Positions 47,246-60,359 of a DNA stretch of 64,000 bases are shown one piece after another. Origin of the DNA: Ceratothoa steindachneri (lineage: Eukaryota > Arthropoda > Malacostraca > Isopoda > Cymothoidae); contig OZ018321.1 of NCBI GenBank assembly GCA_963969495.1, positions 125,725,598 to 125,789,597 of the forward strand. Direction: 5' to 3'. The notes beneath the pieces are model-generated. The model had not been told where the DNA came from. It made no database searches and worked only from the letters and a program-made list of their open reading frames with translations. Position 1 is the first letter of the stretch; every line of letters begins with the position of its first letter. The translations under genes and the position numbers were made by a program.

Positions 47246-48719
47246 TGATATTCGCTCTCAACTTAAGCACTTTCTTTATGAAACTTTCCTTACAAACATT
47301 CTAAAATAATGCCCTGGTTGGATTTCGCTTTTTCGTTTATGGTTAATAATAATATAATAATAATGATAATAATAATATCATTATTGAGTAATATAATTAA
47401 CACCTTTTGTACTTGAATTTTGTTTTATGTGCATGTTATAGCACTATTTTTTATTTGCTTATTTTTGTGCTTGTTTGTTTTTGTACGCGTTTTAACACTG
47501 AATACAAGATTTTTGTTTCTGTATGTTTTTTTCACTCCCAATTTGCAAAGTGTTTGTTATGGTGGGGATTTTAATACAGTATCGCATGTGTTTGTTTTTA
47601 TTGTGGGTTTGTACTGTCGATTTTAACTTGTATTATGACTTCTTTTATCTCTCAGTGAGCACTTAAAGTTTAATTTAGGATTCAATCAATACTTCCTTAT
47701 AGCATGTAGCAGTACTGGGGTAATTTGAAGTTTTGTTGATAACTTAACCCCGTATATAAGATAAATTGGCATGCTTTGAGTGTTAACTCTTCCTTCTAAC
47801 CCGAAAATTAGGGCAGATTCTTTATTTCTATTCTTTGATTTTATATATATTGTCTATTTTATAAACACTCATCATTTAGGGCATCTCCGACAAGGAGATT
47901 TGGTAGCTACAGCACGAGAAAGTTGATCATTGACAATCGATTATGACCCTCCAAATTCCCCCTAAATTCTTTTGTCCAATCAGGTATCAGTAGGAGTTAC
48001 CTAGCAACCCGACCTCTTTTGCTGCCCAATTACTGAAATGTGGTAAGACCTATGTTAATTTGTGTTTCTTAATCGGGTAACTGCCTGGAAATCAAATTTC
48101 TATTTGTGTTTGTAGTTCTTCTTAGGAGGATGGAAACCACGTTGAGAAGGTACGAAAACAGATCGCATATGTATAATGCGAATATAGAAAATGAAACCTA
48201 AATATGACATTATCCTATTATCTTTTAATTAATCCTTTATTTAAAATTAATTGTTATGATTTAACATGGCAAACGAAGGAATTTGAATAAATAGATCTCA
48301 TTGTAACAAGTGTTTCCATAATATTCTACTGTTCTTCAAGTCATGAATTTCGACAAGAACATGTTTTTTCAGTATTTTTTATTCTAATATTAAAAATAAT
48401 AGCCAATTTTGGTATATCGATGAAAATGAATGAGGGGATATGTTTCTTTCTCCTACAAGGTGGTCGCAAGAATGCTCCGAGTCGGTTGCAACGCCAGGTA
48501 GCGTTGCCTTAGCTAAGGCACAGGTGGTGATTGGAAAAGTTTCCGTCTGATACAGAGGCAGCGTTCGCTGGAGGACCTCTTTATTTTTTTTCTATACTTT
48601 TATGTTACCCATTTTCTTGAGCTGCCGCCACATCCACTCATATCTCCTGTGGGGTAGAGTTGGGTGGGGATTCCTCTCTCCCTCCGCCTCAATGTCAATC
48701 ACTGGAGACGTCATCTCAG
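47246..48719. other. intergenic, no supported feature
   Basis: Mostly AT-rich with a small (AAT/ATA)-rich patch at 47345-47395, and a more GC-balanced part from about 48450. No gene was recognised. Confidence 0.5.
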
Positions 48720-48905
48720 ATCTTGTAAAGATTAGGCATCCAATGTTTTTTTTTCGAACCTAAGAATAACCTAACCTAACTAATCTAATCTAACATAACA
48801 TAATCTAGCCTCTTTTAGATTAGGTTGGTTAGATTAGTTTATGTTTATTTAAGTTAGGTTATATTAGGGTCGAAAAAACCTTTAGATGCGTCATCCTTAC
48901 AAGAT
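48720..48905. repeat. palindromic MITE-like element with TTAGG-like core
   Basis: An imperfect palindrome about 186 bases long. The left arm ATCTTGTAAAGATTAGGCATC, then a T-run, TCGAACC, AATAACCTAACCTAAC, pairs with the right arm GTTAGGTTATATTAGGGTCG, an A-run, GATGCGTCATCCTTACAAGAT. The middle contains more CTAATCTAA/TTAGATTAG pairing. It would fold into one long hairpin. No coding sequence. It resembles a hairpin MITE. Confidence 0.7.
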
Positions 48906-49039
48906 TCGTCAGCTGGGTATTCATCTAATTTACGTAGAGCGTGATTTGCTGCGGTCAGCATCTGCTCCCAAGGAGCAGCGCGTTGTCACCTGTCGTTACC
49001 ATTAGGTGTGTTTGTACGCCGGACCCAGAAAAATAAAGA

Positions 49040-49135
49040 GACCTAAAAAAGGACCCCACGCCTCACTCTAACTCACGCCTTCCTTACTGAGGCCATCTTC
49101 GAAGCAGATTTTCACCAACAAGAATGGGTAAGTTA
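49040..49135 (+). other. possible first exon with splice donor (weak)
   Basis: A pyrimidine-rich CACGCCTTCCTTACTGAGG, then GCCATCTTCGAAG, then AACAAGAATGG is followed by GTAAGT, a perfect 5' splice-donor consensus. A first exon ending just after ATG is common in ribosomal-protein genes, which also have pyrimidine starts. No downstream exon was recognised in the next few kb, so this may be coincidence. Confidence 0.2.
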
Positions 49136-49439
49136 CTAGATTTTCTGCAAATCTTGCAGCTCTATCAGACAATTTATTTAACTTTAACTCTCTGCCCACA
49201 AAATTACATCTGTAAAGTGCCACCCCTTTTTTTGTCTAAAGTATTAAGCATAAAATTTTACACTATACTTGAGCCTGTCCAGTATTTAACTTTGTCCTAT
49301 TTTTTTACATTTAGCTATTATTGTTTATGTCAGCTGCTTATTCATTAAACGTTCAATTTTTGGTTTAACTCTGCTCTTGTTAAATGGACAGATAAGATCC
49401 ACTAACTTGCAAGGCCCTAAGAAATGCTTGTAGAAATAG

Positions 49440-49815
49440 GAAAAATAAATGCTTTATGAAGCAAAGGGATGAAAAATTATTCCCAAGTTGCAAAAGAGTT
49501 GGGCGGCAATCGCCATAAGGTTTAAAAATGGATTCTGATGCATAATCATGAAGGCTATCATGCAAATCACCATGGGCGAAAAGTTAGAAAGAGCACACAT
49601 GGTGAACAAGAGGAAGGGAGCAATTGCAATTGCAATTGACATTGGAGTTGAGTTAAATCTTCAAACCAGCGTCTCTGCCATCAGAAGTAGACAAAGTTGC
49701 GGGGAGTAAAACATATAAACCTCCATTGAAACCACCGTTTACTGCAGATAACCAAAAACAGAAGTTGGCGTTCGCCCATTCTTATTGAAATGATGGATTT
49801 GAAATTTGCTTCAAC
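49440..49815 (+). pseudogene. Tc1-like transposase fragment (dead)
   Basis: Frames in order read KNYSQVAKELGGNRHKV (about 49463-49515, HTH-like), then NKRKGAIAIAIDIGVELNLQ and TSVSAIRSR (about 49602-49690), then KPPLKPPFTADNQKQKLAFA (about 49715-49780) with HSYWNDGFE. The layout is HTH, the region before a xSVSxxTIR-like motif, then a KPxLTxxxxxKRLxFAxxx block, as in Tc1-like transposases just before the first catalytic Asp. The catalytic domain is not visible downstream. There are several frameshifts and stops. The assignment rests on motif order in short pieces. Confidence 0.5.
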
Positions 49816-51767
49816 TATGTAATATTTATATTCAGAGTTTTAAAGGCTACATTAGATAGGTTCATTTTTGCCTATGTAGAGAGATAGTTGGCAGGTATTG
49901 TTCATAGCCAAAATTACTTTATGAGGCTGTTTTTCCCCCCCTTTTAATCTACAATAAATTTATTTAGGAAAGAATATGTTTGGCCGATTTTAAGATTAAT
50001 TTTCAACTTCAGTGAGAGAAAGAATTGTCTATATTAACATACATTGCATAGTTATATCAGTGCTGATTTGCCCAATTTTATCGTTAGTGCATCAGGCGAA
50101 ATCCTATTGTTGTAGATAAAATAAAAAATATAAATTGCCTTGGTTCAATAAAGACTATTTCTGGTATTAATACCAGTATTTTATATTATCAGATTCTTTA
50201 TGATCATTGACCACTTTCCAGTAAAATGTGCTAGGCGCGATCAGCGATATTTTAAACTACCTAGCCTCTATGATCCAAAAGACCAAACCCAACCATCATT
50301 CATGACGCAAATTGGACCTGCATAGTGATAGGTTGCTATTTGCTGTAGCATCTCGAAGCCCGCTCCTTCATACACACCCTTCGTACTCTTGGGATTAAAG
50401 GATCTAAGGGGGATGCTTGACTCGTACTTCAATGGTCCACAGATTCAGCCAGTCCTAAAAGTGATTTTATATCTTAATTAAATGAATCGGATGTACTTGC
50501 GTTAATCGGTAGTCAACCTTTCTCCCATAAAAATATCTTTGGATCTTTGCCGTTATTTCAACGCCTAGTACGAGTTAGTAAGGGATTCCTCTCTTGAACC
50601 AGCATTCCATCTCTGGTCTGTTAGTTAGGAGCTGCTGTTTAAAGAATTGATCGGCCTAGAAGCATCCTCTGATTGATTTCCGCTGTGCAGGAAAGTTACT
50701 GAAGGATTATTCCCTCTTGTGTGACAAGATACTTTTTCGTGCAAATGGCAATTTACTTCTGAATGGTCTGTAAGCCTTGGACGAAAAAGGCGTGGGCAGT
50801 ATTTTGAGAGATGCAGCTGACCTCTTTCAAGTAGCCTTTTATGTTTCTCGATTTTTAATTGAGTTAAAATGCGTCAAGTAGGTTGGTTTCTTTTTATAAA
50901 TATCAGATGACTTGAATCAATAAAGATACATGCAGATCTTTCTCAATTTGAAACCTCATCCAAACTTGGGTTATTGAAGAGTGCATGTCCTATAAGGTAG
51001 GCCTCTGTCATTCTAACCTCACAAAAGTTAGTTCATCCTGTTCGCATGTAAGCCTTAGTGGTATAAAATAGAATAAGGGTTGTTGCTCATGCTGCATGTT
51101 CCACATCCACCCACCGCTGATGGATTTAGAGGAACAGCAAGGCTGTTAGTTTTGACGACATTGCCAACGAATAAGTTGCCATAAGTAAGTTGTAGATTAC
51201 GATGAGCTGCCGTTGGTTCTCTAACACTGGATTTTCCTCTTTTTTAATTTCTGTCGACCATTCCATGAGTTATATCTACCTAGGATCGGGTAAGGCGGGG
51301 ACGTATCTACATTTGTTCCTGGTAATGGATCGTCCTAAACAACACCTTATCGCAAGAGATTTGCTATAACTTCTTATTTAATGTAGATGTACCTTATCGT
51401 GGGGGGCCTTTTAAAAGTCCATCTATTTTCCGGGGGCCAACATGCAGGCTCACCTTTTGTTGACGACAGGTGACAATGCTGGTTTCCTTGAGGCTGCTTC
51501 TGCTCGTAAAATTCGTTGGGCTCCAGGGTTTCGCTCCCTTGAAGTAGGGAATAGTATTATAGAACTGAATGCATCAGCGATTGACATCGGGCCGGATGGA
51601 ATAGCAACCACAACCCAAATCCCACTCCTCACGAGATACCCTGTAAGGGGCGCTGTGATTTGCCATCCTGGCCGCCGTGTTGACGGGATTCAAACCACGT
51701 CCAACCCCAGCTTAGCCTCTTCTCCTTCGTTCAAAACACTTGTGTTACAATCTCTCAGACAACTTTC
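49816..51767. other. intergenic, no supported gene
   Basis: No recognised domain on either strand. The frame 51442-51783 (113 codons) runs into the start of LINE copy B; its first 110 codons resemble no protein known to me. Confidence 0.45.
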
Positions 51768-52709
51768 TGTGGTCAGCCTCTAAATTCACAGGGTAGATGC
51801 TGACCTTTGTCTCAGCCAACCGTCCCGGATCGGGGCTGAGGGGGGAGGGGACAACGTTCCCTAACCCCTGAGCTCCTGTCTAGGTAGTAGGTTTTGAAAA
51901 AACTGCTTCATCCCCATCCATACCTTCCTCACATCACATTTCCTTATCACTTCATCATATATTTCTTTTTACGCCGTGTCCTAGGTGAAGCCGGCATACC
52001 GAGGGACTGCCAGGCCACAAGGCGAGAGGGGTGGTCCTGAATGGCGGCACCTAGCTCTGTAAGGCTTGTACTCACCCCTTGCATAGGGGGCTACTGCGAG
52101 GGGTGATGAGCGTATGCATCCCGTGAAAAATTTAGGATCACCATGCCCAATGATGAGAAAATTAAAAATCTACCCTCAATTTTCCTTTTTCCATCGACGG
52201 ATCCGCTCCTGGGCAGCTCCACAGAAAAAAATGGAGGTCCCCACCTTCTGCTTGCGCAGGGGACCCTCGAAATTTCTCTAACCGGGGAGGAGGCTTAATC
52301 CTCTCCTTCGCCCACGGGTGTAGGGGACTCTCCCTCACCTCCTTCTCTGGAGGTGCTTTCGGGCACCTCCCTCTTTCCAGCCGCAGTCTCCTTTTTTCTT
52401 TCCAAGGGGACTTCCAAGAAACCAGCAAGCAGCCCATAGCCGACCGCCCCCCCCAGTGAAGCGGCTCGGTAGGGTAAACCCCGTTAGAGGGAAGAGGGGA
52501 GCCAGGCCCCTTTAGTCGCTTCCCTCAAAAAACCTGCTGGCAAGAATATTGAACCTTGCCGGGGTCATGGCCTGTGCCTCCCCAGACGTAAATTGTGACA
52601 ACGCTGCCAACGGGACCTGCGATATCCTGAGGGGGATGGCCTAAATAAAGGCTCCCCTGAGATAGACATGGTACTTTAGGCAACCCAGCCTCAGACGGTA
52701 GGGCCTTCC

Positions 52710-54590
52710 ATGGGAGCGAATCCGGGCTCAGCGCCAAACACCGAACCAGATTTCGACCCTATGCAAAGGTCCTCATCAAACGGCCTGGGTTTCCAAAGCA
52801 GTAAAATGAGGGGAGGGATCTCCTCCGACGGGTGCCATGCGACTGCCAGGACCTTCTCCATCTCGAAGAAGTATCTGGCGGAGGCCGGTCCATCTAGCCT
52901 GGGGGCTCCTGCCGGCGAAGGGGAGAACCGGGTTTATTTCACGCCCTCCTGTCCTAAAAAGAAAAAGGACAGAAAAAAGACTAAAAAGACTCGGGGCTCC
53001 TCACCATCCGCGGGGGCTGCGGGGACGGATTGGTCTGCTGCTTAGGTACTCGACCAAGCCAAGATCGGCACATCCGGCCCCTCTGCCTCTCCCGGGTGCG
53101 GAGCCCTTGACTAAGACCAAAAGTGCGCAGAGCGTAGCCTCGATAACATCGGGGCCCCTCGTTCTGAGGTTACCTGGCTTTTTCGAGCCCGCTGGCTTCA
53201 AACGCTTCCTCGTTATTCGCTCCACTAATGGCAGCATGTTGGCCGAGGGCACCATGACCTATCAGAGGAGAGCATTAGCTAGTGTAATTGGTAAAGACCC
53301 GAAGGTGACCCGTTTCTCGGACGAAAGCCTTCTGGCGAATGGGGCGGTTCCCTTCGAGGCAGACAGGATAAGTGCTCTTCGGACACTTCATGGCTCCCCG
53401 GTGAGTGTGACGCCGCACTCTACCATTAACATTGTGAAAGGATTAGTTTATGCGAGGAAAGTCGTTGACTCCTTAATAGAGGACATCACCTTAGAGCTGG
53501 CCGACCATGGTGCGGTCAAGGTCGAACGTGTGATGAGAAAACGGGGAGGGGCCTCGAGACCCACCGCTACACTCTTTGTCACGTTAGACTGTTACAAGCT
53601 CCCTGAGTCAGTACGTACCGGTTGGTACCGCTACCGCGTGAAGGCATTTGTGCCACTGCCGCGGCGGTGCTATTACTGTCACCGCTTCGGCCATACAAAT
53701 CGCTCATGTAGACGTGCAAAGTCTGGGTCACCCGAAGTAAGTGTAAATTGCTCCAAGGCCGCAGACGATAAGTCCAAATCATGTGTGCCTAAGTGTGTTG
53801 ATTGCGGAGAGCCGCATCCCGCGTCTTCAAAGCAACGTGGTGCATATCTCCTAGAGAAAGAAATCCTTGCCGTCCAGGCCTAGGATCGACTCCTATTCCG
53901 TAAGGCTAAGGACTTGGTCCTGGAGCGCCCGGCTCTGCCTAGGACGTCTTATGTCTCAATGGTAAGAAAGACACCCTCTACTCCTGGCTCATCCAGGCCA
54001 ACGAGCACGGTTGTTTCTGCGCCCATTCGGAGCTCTTTTGCGGCTTCTTCTCAACCCATCTAGTTGCTCCGCTGGTAAATCTGGCGGCATAAAGGGTTTA
54101 CACCTAGGAACGGCTTAAACCAGGTCTTCCCCCCTTTCCAAGCGTAACCTTTTCCCGTAAGGCGAAACTGCCACGCGCCTCCACCGAATCGTTAGACTCA
54201 CAGAAGAAAATACAACTGAAGTTGAGCCAGGCAATCTTCTGTGGTTCCTAAAGCTGTCCACCGAAAGAAGGACAGCAACAAAGGAGCTTCGGCTCCTTCG
54301 CTTACGCCTAGTGGTGGGCTGAGTGGCTTGAAGATGGTGGATCCTCAAAAAGAGGGCCCCTCCACCTCCGAAGCCGCAACGCCCGCCTAACGTTTCAAGG
54401 CGGATGGAGAAAAAGACTCGCATGGCGAACCCAACCTCCCCCAATAAGTCCTCGAAGGCGACAGCGCCTTCAGCGCTTTATCCGGCCAACAGCGCCCGGA
54501 ATTCTGCCTCAGGGAAGCGTATGGCTATTCCTGTGAGGGTTTTCTATTCTAAGAGGGCCCCCGCGTCTCCTCCGAGCTAGGCCTGGAGAG
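52710..54590 (+). pseudogene. LINE B ORF1, gag-like protein (frameshift and nonsense)
   Basis: The start at 52710 (MGANPGSAPNTEPDF) lies after a well-conserved leader. The first frame ends at 53045. Homology continues in a +1 frame with LPGFFEPAGFKRFLVI (53168), GTMTYQRRALASVIGKD (53249), TRFSDESLLANG, HSTINIVKGLVYARKVVD, LADHGAVKVERVMRK, then the knuckles CYYCHRFGHTNRSCRRAKSG (53670), VSVNCSKAADDKSKSC (first Cys changed to Ser) and CVDCGEPHPASSKQRG (a Cys/Arg change). TAG at 53881 replaces a Gln kept in copy A (VQAQDRL). A Ser/Thr/Pro-rich tail (RTSYVSMVRKTPSTPGSSR and onward, GGLSGLKMVDPQKEG) continues to near ORF2. Confidence 0.85.
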
Positions 54591-57500
54591 CATTCTTTTA
54601 ATGGAATTGCCGTGGACTCCGGGCCAACTGGGAGGAGCTGTGGAGTCTTTTCTCGTTCGGTTCCCGATTAGCAATTTTTCTGCAGGAGACCATGCTAGCC
54701 GCGTGCCTCCTGCCCGCCCTCCCGAGCTAAAAGGGTTTTGCGACCTGACCACCACGAGATGGGGACCGTGCTGGAGGATGCGCTGTTTACACCCAGCATT
54801 ATGTCTCCATTCTTCTTTTCACTTTAGATATGTCCTTTCAGGCAGTGGCTGTGCAGCTTCACCTGGATAGGAAGTATAATATCATTTTTGCGTACATTCC
54901 ACAGTCAGCTGTATTCGACGCAGGGGACTTCAGCCGCGTCTGGGCACGGTTGCCTAGGCCCTTTCTCTTTCTTGGAGATCTGAACGGCAGGCATCTTCTC
55001 TGTGAAGATTACTCAATAAATCCAAGTGGACAAGTCCCTGCCGATCTGATCGAAGAGCTTGAGATAGGTGTCCTAAACGTGGATGAGTTTACGCATCACT
55101 GCCCGAGAACCGCTTCATTTTCTTGCCTTGATCTATCTTTGAGCTCTTCGGATGCACAGCGTGATTTTGATAGGGGGGTGGTCGATGACCTCCATGGTAG
55201 TGATCACTTTTCCATTCAAATATCATTTTCAGGGAAACTGACACCTAAGAGCCCACCTCGGTGGTGCTTGGCGCGGGCGCCGTGGCCTGCATTTCGGGAA
55301 ATGACTGAATTCTCGATCTCAGTCGAGGAGTTTAGGTCAGTAGATGAGGTCGTTGAGTTCCTCAGCAAACTCATCGCTGCGGGCCTGACTTCTATTCCCA
55401 GAACGTCTGGCCGTTTTGCACTCCGACCACTCTTGTGGTGGTCGGCCGAGTGTGAGACGGCCCTCAAACAAAAGCGTTATGCCTACTTGCGCTATAAGCG
55501 CCGCCCGAACGATTTCACTGTCGGTAAAATTCGTCTAGCTAGGGCTAGGTTCCGTTATATTTCGAAGCACGGGCCGGCAAACGTGTCTTCACTTAACTGG
55601 AAAAGCCCTCTGGATGAGGTGTGGAAGCGCGTCAAAAGGATTCGGGGCAAGTTCTCGCAGGACCTCCCTCCCGTTCTCCAGGAGAATGGGACCGCAATCT
55701 CGAACCCCAAGTCAGTGGCGGAATCCTTCGTGACCGCTTTCTACGCATTCTCTAGCCGGGATTCTGCTCCGCCAGCTTTCAATGCACGTCGTGATGTAGC
55801 GGAAAGCCGCCGACTGGACTTTACCTCCAGAGGCGGAGAACCCTTCAACGACAGGTTTACTCTGAGTGAGTTGCGTTCCGCTCTTGCTTCGTGCGCGGAC
55901 ACCGCCCATGGCCTGGTCTATGTCCCGTGCGCCATGCTTTGACAACTAGGTGAGCCAGGAATGGCGTTTCTCTTAGACTTGTTCAACAGGATCTTGGTGG
56001 AGGGGCCCTTCTCAGATTACTGGCGAATTGCTACCGTGCTCTCCTTTCGCAAACCGGGGAGAGATCACTCTAATCCGGCAGGTTTCCGCCTAATCTCTCT
56101 AACCTGTTGCGTGTGCATGCTAATTGAGAAACTGGTAAATGTTAGATTAGCTTGTTTTTCAGGACAGCGGAGGCCATCTGTCTTCTTCATAGTGCCGGTT
56201 CCGCAAGTTTCCCTCACGTCGGATGCTCTGCTGCGATTAGAAAATCCTGTAGGCGAAGCCGTTTTTCAAATACAGCACTACGCCATGGTGTTTTTCGATC
56301 TGGAGAAAGCCTAAAATACCGCATGGCGATACGTTATCATGGAGACTCTCCACACGGGGGCGATGGGCCGCCTTCCAATGTTTATATCTGAATTTTTGTG
56401 AGATCTTCGATTCCGCCTAAGGGTGGTGGGAGCCCTCTCCGGCCCACTGGAACAGGTAGAGGGCGTCCCGTAGGGAACTGTCCTCAGTGTCACACTCTTT
56501 GTCCTGAGCATCAAAGGCATCACGTCAGTGCTGCCGGAAGATGTTCTCGCTACGCTCTACGTGGACGACCTTTCGATCTCTTTTGGCTCGGCCCAGATTC
56601 CAACTCTAGAGCGTCGAGTCCAACAGGCATTGAACCGCGTCTCTCGCAATGCCGAAGCACACAGGTTTCGGTTTTCCTCGTCCAAGACTAAGGTGGTGCA
56701 CTTATGCTGCCATCCTCGGCTCCACCCAGAGCCAAAATTTGTTTCTTATTAGAGTACACCTGGAAGTGGTTGAATCGCGCCGTCTCCTTGGTCTTGTATT
56801 TAACCAACGCCTCACCTGAGGGGCTAATATTGGCAGCCTTAGGGTTTTTTGTACCCGCGCCATGGATATTCACAGTTCCATGACGTTCAGCGCTTGGGGC
56901 ACTGATAGGGTTACTGCCTTACTTTTTTATCGATCCTTTGTTCGTTCAAAGCTCGACTACGTATGTGAGTTTTGTGCATCCACAGCTGATCGTTTATTGA
57001 GGACGGTGAACTCGATCCACCACACCGGCCTTCGCCTGGCGACCGGTGCCTTTCGCGTTTTACCCATTGAGAACCTACTAATCGATGCTAAGAAGATGCC
57101 ACTCGCTCTACGCCATGCACAGTGCATCATTCGCCTGTACGCGCGAGCCCGGCGCCTCCCTCAGTCGCCAACAGCTCTCACTGCATTTGCAGCTGATTTC
57201 GACGGTTCCTATGCCACCGAGAGACGCCAGTTATACCTTAAGCCCTTTGGGTTTAGGGCCAGGAGACTCCTTCGAGAGCTAGGTATAGCTCTCGGGCTGG
57301 TGGCACCGCTGGTTCTGCCCAGGAGGCCACCTTGGAGGATTCCACATTTGGCTATTTATCGCCACGCCTCTGCTCCCAAAGCTTGTACAGCGCGGGGAGT
57401 ATTGCCTTCGCCCTTTTTGGAGCACACCTCGTGTCACGCTTGGAACCGTGCCACTGTATACGGATGGCTCTAAGTCCGAAGAGCGGGTTGGCTTCCACGC

Positions 57501-58270
57501 TGTATCCCCTCTGTTTAAAGTCAGCGGGGCTCTGCCAGGCGCTTCCTTTGTCTTCACAACCAAGCTGGTGGAAATACATCACTCGGTACGGTAGATTACG
57601 CGACGTGCCCAGTTCGGAGACAACATTGTGATCTATAGCTACTCACAAAGCGCCCTGAGTGCTTTCGGGTCATTGGAATTCCCGCATCCCCTGGTTTGCG
57701 ATATCCGTGATGCCATGGTTTTGGCAAGCGGGTACGTGTAGAGATTATCTTCTGCTGGGTTCCTGGACATGTAGGAATTGCGGGGAATGAGCGCGCCGAT
57801 GAGTGCGCTAAAGAATACGCAAGGGCTCTGCGCCCAGACCAGCGTTTCGCTCTTCCTCACATCGACTACATTGGGGGAATACGGGCAACTTATCGGGATG
57901 CTTGGCAAAGAAGATCGAAAATGGTCGAAGGGAACTTAAAGTTGCGTGCCATTGCGCCGCGACTGTTCCCATGGACCTACCACTAAATGCCATGGGGGCT
58001 TCAGGTTGCTTTCTGTCGTCTCCGAATTCAGAACACTCGCGGGACGCACCGCCATTTGATGGAGCGCTCGCCAGCGCCCTATTGTGAAGACTCCGTTGTC
58101 TCCCATACTGTTTGGCACATTCTTGTTTAATTTCTCAGTCTGGGCGATCTTTGCGCACGTTACCTTTCCCGGTACCGGAATAGGTGGGGTCGCTACCACC
58201 TGTCACTTGTACTCGAAACGAGTGCGTGCACATTGACTGGTAGACTTGTAGACGTTGGGGGGTATGCCGG
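54590..58270 (+). pseudogene. LINE B ORF2: endonuclease, RT, RNase H (broken; catalytic motifs kept)
   Basis: Endonuclease 54596-55240: WNCRGLRANWEEL (preceded by TAA), FLFLGDLNGRHLL (54970), LHGSDHFSIQISF (55192), so Asp and His are intact. A long frame (54830-55942) covers the endonuclease C-terminus and linker. RT 55870-56830: LNPAGFRLISLTCCVC-like block, FFDLEKA then TAA, FLSQ-like block with TGA (56400), GVP then TAG then GTVLS, and ATLYVDDLSISF with both Asp (56558-56569). The thumb continues in 56862-57473 (RSKLDYVCEFCAS, TGLRLATGAFR). RNase H from 57455: LYTDGSKSEERVG, IYSYSQSALSAFGS, and a VPGHVGIAGNERADE-like end. C-terminus HRHLMERSPAPYCED (58050). Confidence 0.87.
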
Positions 58271-58330
58271 CCATCTCCCTTTTTTTCAACTAGGTTTTGT
58301 TGGTTTTTGTTTTTTTGTTATTGTTGTTTT

Positions 58331-59137
58331 CTTTGTAGGTTGCTTTCTAATAGTTGTCATCTTCCCTTTTTATTTTTGTTTTGTTTTCATAGTGTTATTT
58401 TAAAGAAGGCTAGTGCTAGGTTGTGTGATTGCGACGACTTATGCCCAAGTGGGTAGTCACCAGATAGCCTCATGGAAAAAAATACCCACGAGATAAGTGT
58501 GAATGCGGCTGCAGTGCAAGAAATAGGGAAGCATAGAAAGGATAGAAGATAAAAATAAAGCGATCCGCCATCTGCCGTTATCTCTCGATTGAAAACGGAA
58601 TCTTTCCCTAACACTAGCAATGACTTAGCATGGACAAGACTAGGGGGTTTTGTAATTTACTTGTGGCTTTCTTGAGACCACCTTTGTGGTGAACGAAATA
58701 TATCCTCCTCATTGTTTTTCGCCGAAGGAAAATTCACTCATTAGTTTCACCACCCAAATATTTTTCAGTAAAAAGATTTCCTCTCATTATTAAATGCCAC
58801 TCACTTTGAAGAGTGGCATACAAAAGCAGTTATTATTATTTTTAAAATACATAACTTCTGGAAAGACAAACATTATTTCGAAATTTCTGACCTGAAGAAC
58901 AGAAGGGTTTAGAAGAAAATACTGGCAAAAGAATGAATTTGAATTAAGTAGTCTCATCGAAACGTGATAAAAAACAACAGTGATTCCCTATAATGAAGAT
59001 AAATCTATGAGAAATATTTAGGCACAAAGGATACACAGAGCTGTCAGAAACTCCGCCCAAGTGGCGGAAATAAAAAACAAACTAGATCACTGGGTCCACC
59101 CCAGCGACAAGTCAAGGTCACACCCCTTGGAGACGAT
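58331..59137. other. intergenic, no supported feature
   Basis: A T-rich stretch continuing from the LINE end (58331-58390), then mixed sequence. No gene was recognised. Confidence 0.5.
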
Positions 59138-59152
59138 ACACACACACACACA

Positions 59153-59228
<76 letters not shown>

Positions 59229-59251
59229 GAGAGAGAGAGAGAGAGAGAGAT
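59138..59251. repeat. compound (AC)n(TA)n(GA)n microsatellite
   Basis: AC repeats (59138-59151), TA repeats with one GTA break (59152-59224), then GA repeats (59226-59250), all contiguous. Confidence 0.98.
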
Positions 59252-59961
59252 ACAATAATGATTCATTAAAGTCAAGTCAATAGTTCGGCATTTAATTCAT
59301 CCGATCGTTAAGTTTCCCTCCTTGCGTCCATCCTCTGTGAAGTCCAGCCTTTACGTTAAGTAGTCCCGAAGAAATGGGCCATGTCACAGGTTAAGGAGTG
59401 CTCCTCTCCGATTGAGGTAGGCTCTGTGACCGATGACCCCTAGAAGGACGAAGAAGAACAGGCCTAGTGAATTTGTCCCCTAAAACTCATAAATTGGTGA
59501 CCCTCCTTTCGACCGAACAGTAAAGATGACGAAGAAATGGACGCATAAGGCCAACGACAAGCAGAAATTAAGGTTGCGGAAGTCGCATACGGAACATCGC
59601 CAAGCCTACTGTCAGTCTAAGAAGAAAAGAACTTGTCGAACTGCGGATCGTTGGAGTACCCATTAGAAGGAGCAGCTGTAGAAGATCGTACATCTACGCA
59701 CCGGACCTCTGCAGGCAACACTGGAGCAAGATAAAGAGAAACGTTCACGCCATACGTTCGAGTATAGTTTTAAATAATTTATTAATAACAAACGTAGAAA
59801 GTGTTCCAGTGATAATCAATTTGATTGCCTAAATTCATTTTTTTTTAAATAGGTGAACAGCAAATGTCCGGTGATGTAGAAGGTAAATCGGTTTTGCTAG
59901 ACCGAAGTAAAATATAAAAGGCCAGTAAATTAATTCTGGAAAGTTAAGTGTACATAGTTGG
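59252..59961. other. intergenic, no supported feature
   Basis: No gene or repeat was recognised in about 700 bases. Moderately A-rich towards the next (TA)n array. Confidence 0.5.
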
Positions 59962-60149
<188 letters not shown>

Positions 60150-60359
60150 GAGAGAGAAAGATTAAAAAATGACTGTCAGCTCAATATACATATGATATTT
60201 ATAAGATAATGATGTAAAATAATAATGATATATATGTTAACCTTGTATAATAGCAACTAATAAGCCACAAGTGCGTTGCGAGGCAGAATTGGTTCTATGT
60301 TGAAACCCTCACATATGAGTATCATAGGAACTCTATAAAGCCTTGTAACGGCACCACTT

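Larger units (their letters stand above)
51768..58330 (+). mobile_element. LINE copy B (sister of copy A, near full length)
   Basis: About 6.56 kb, in the same order as copy A but without its large ORF1 deletion and RT duplication. The leader begins GGTCAGC at 51772, the same position as in A, while the upstream flanks are unrelated, so this is the element's 5' end. The 3' end is T-rich near 58330. No clear target-site duplication is visible; the T-rich end makes its exact limit uncertain. Catalytic motifs are kept, but several C-to-T type nonsense codons (CAG to TAG, CGA to TGA) and frameshifts inactivate it. Confidence 0.9.

Noticed and set aside
51442..51783. 113-codon frame upstream of LINE copy B as a gene or as ORF0 of the LINE
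   Set aside because: It lies outside the region shared with copy A, and its end overlaps the LINE start only by chance.
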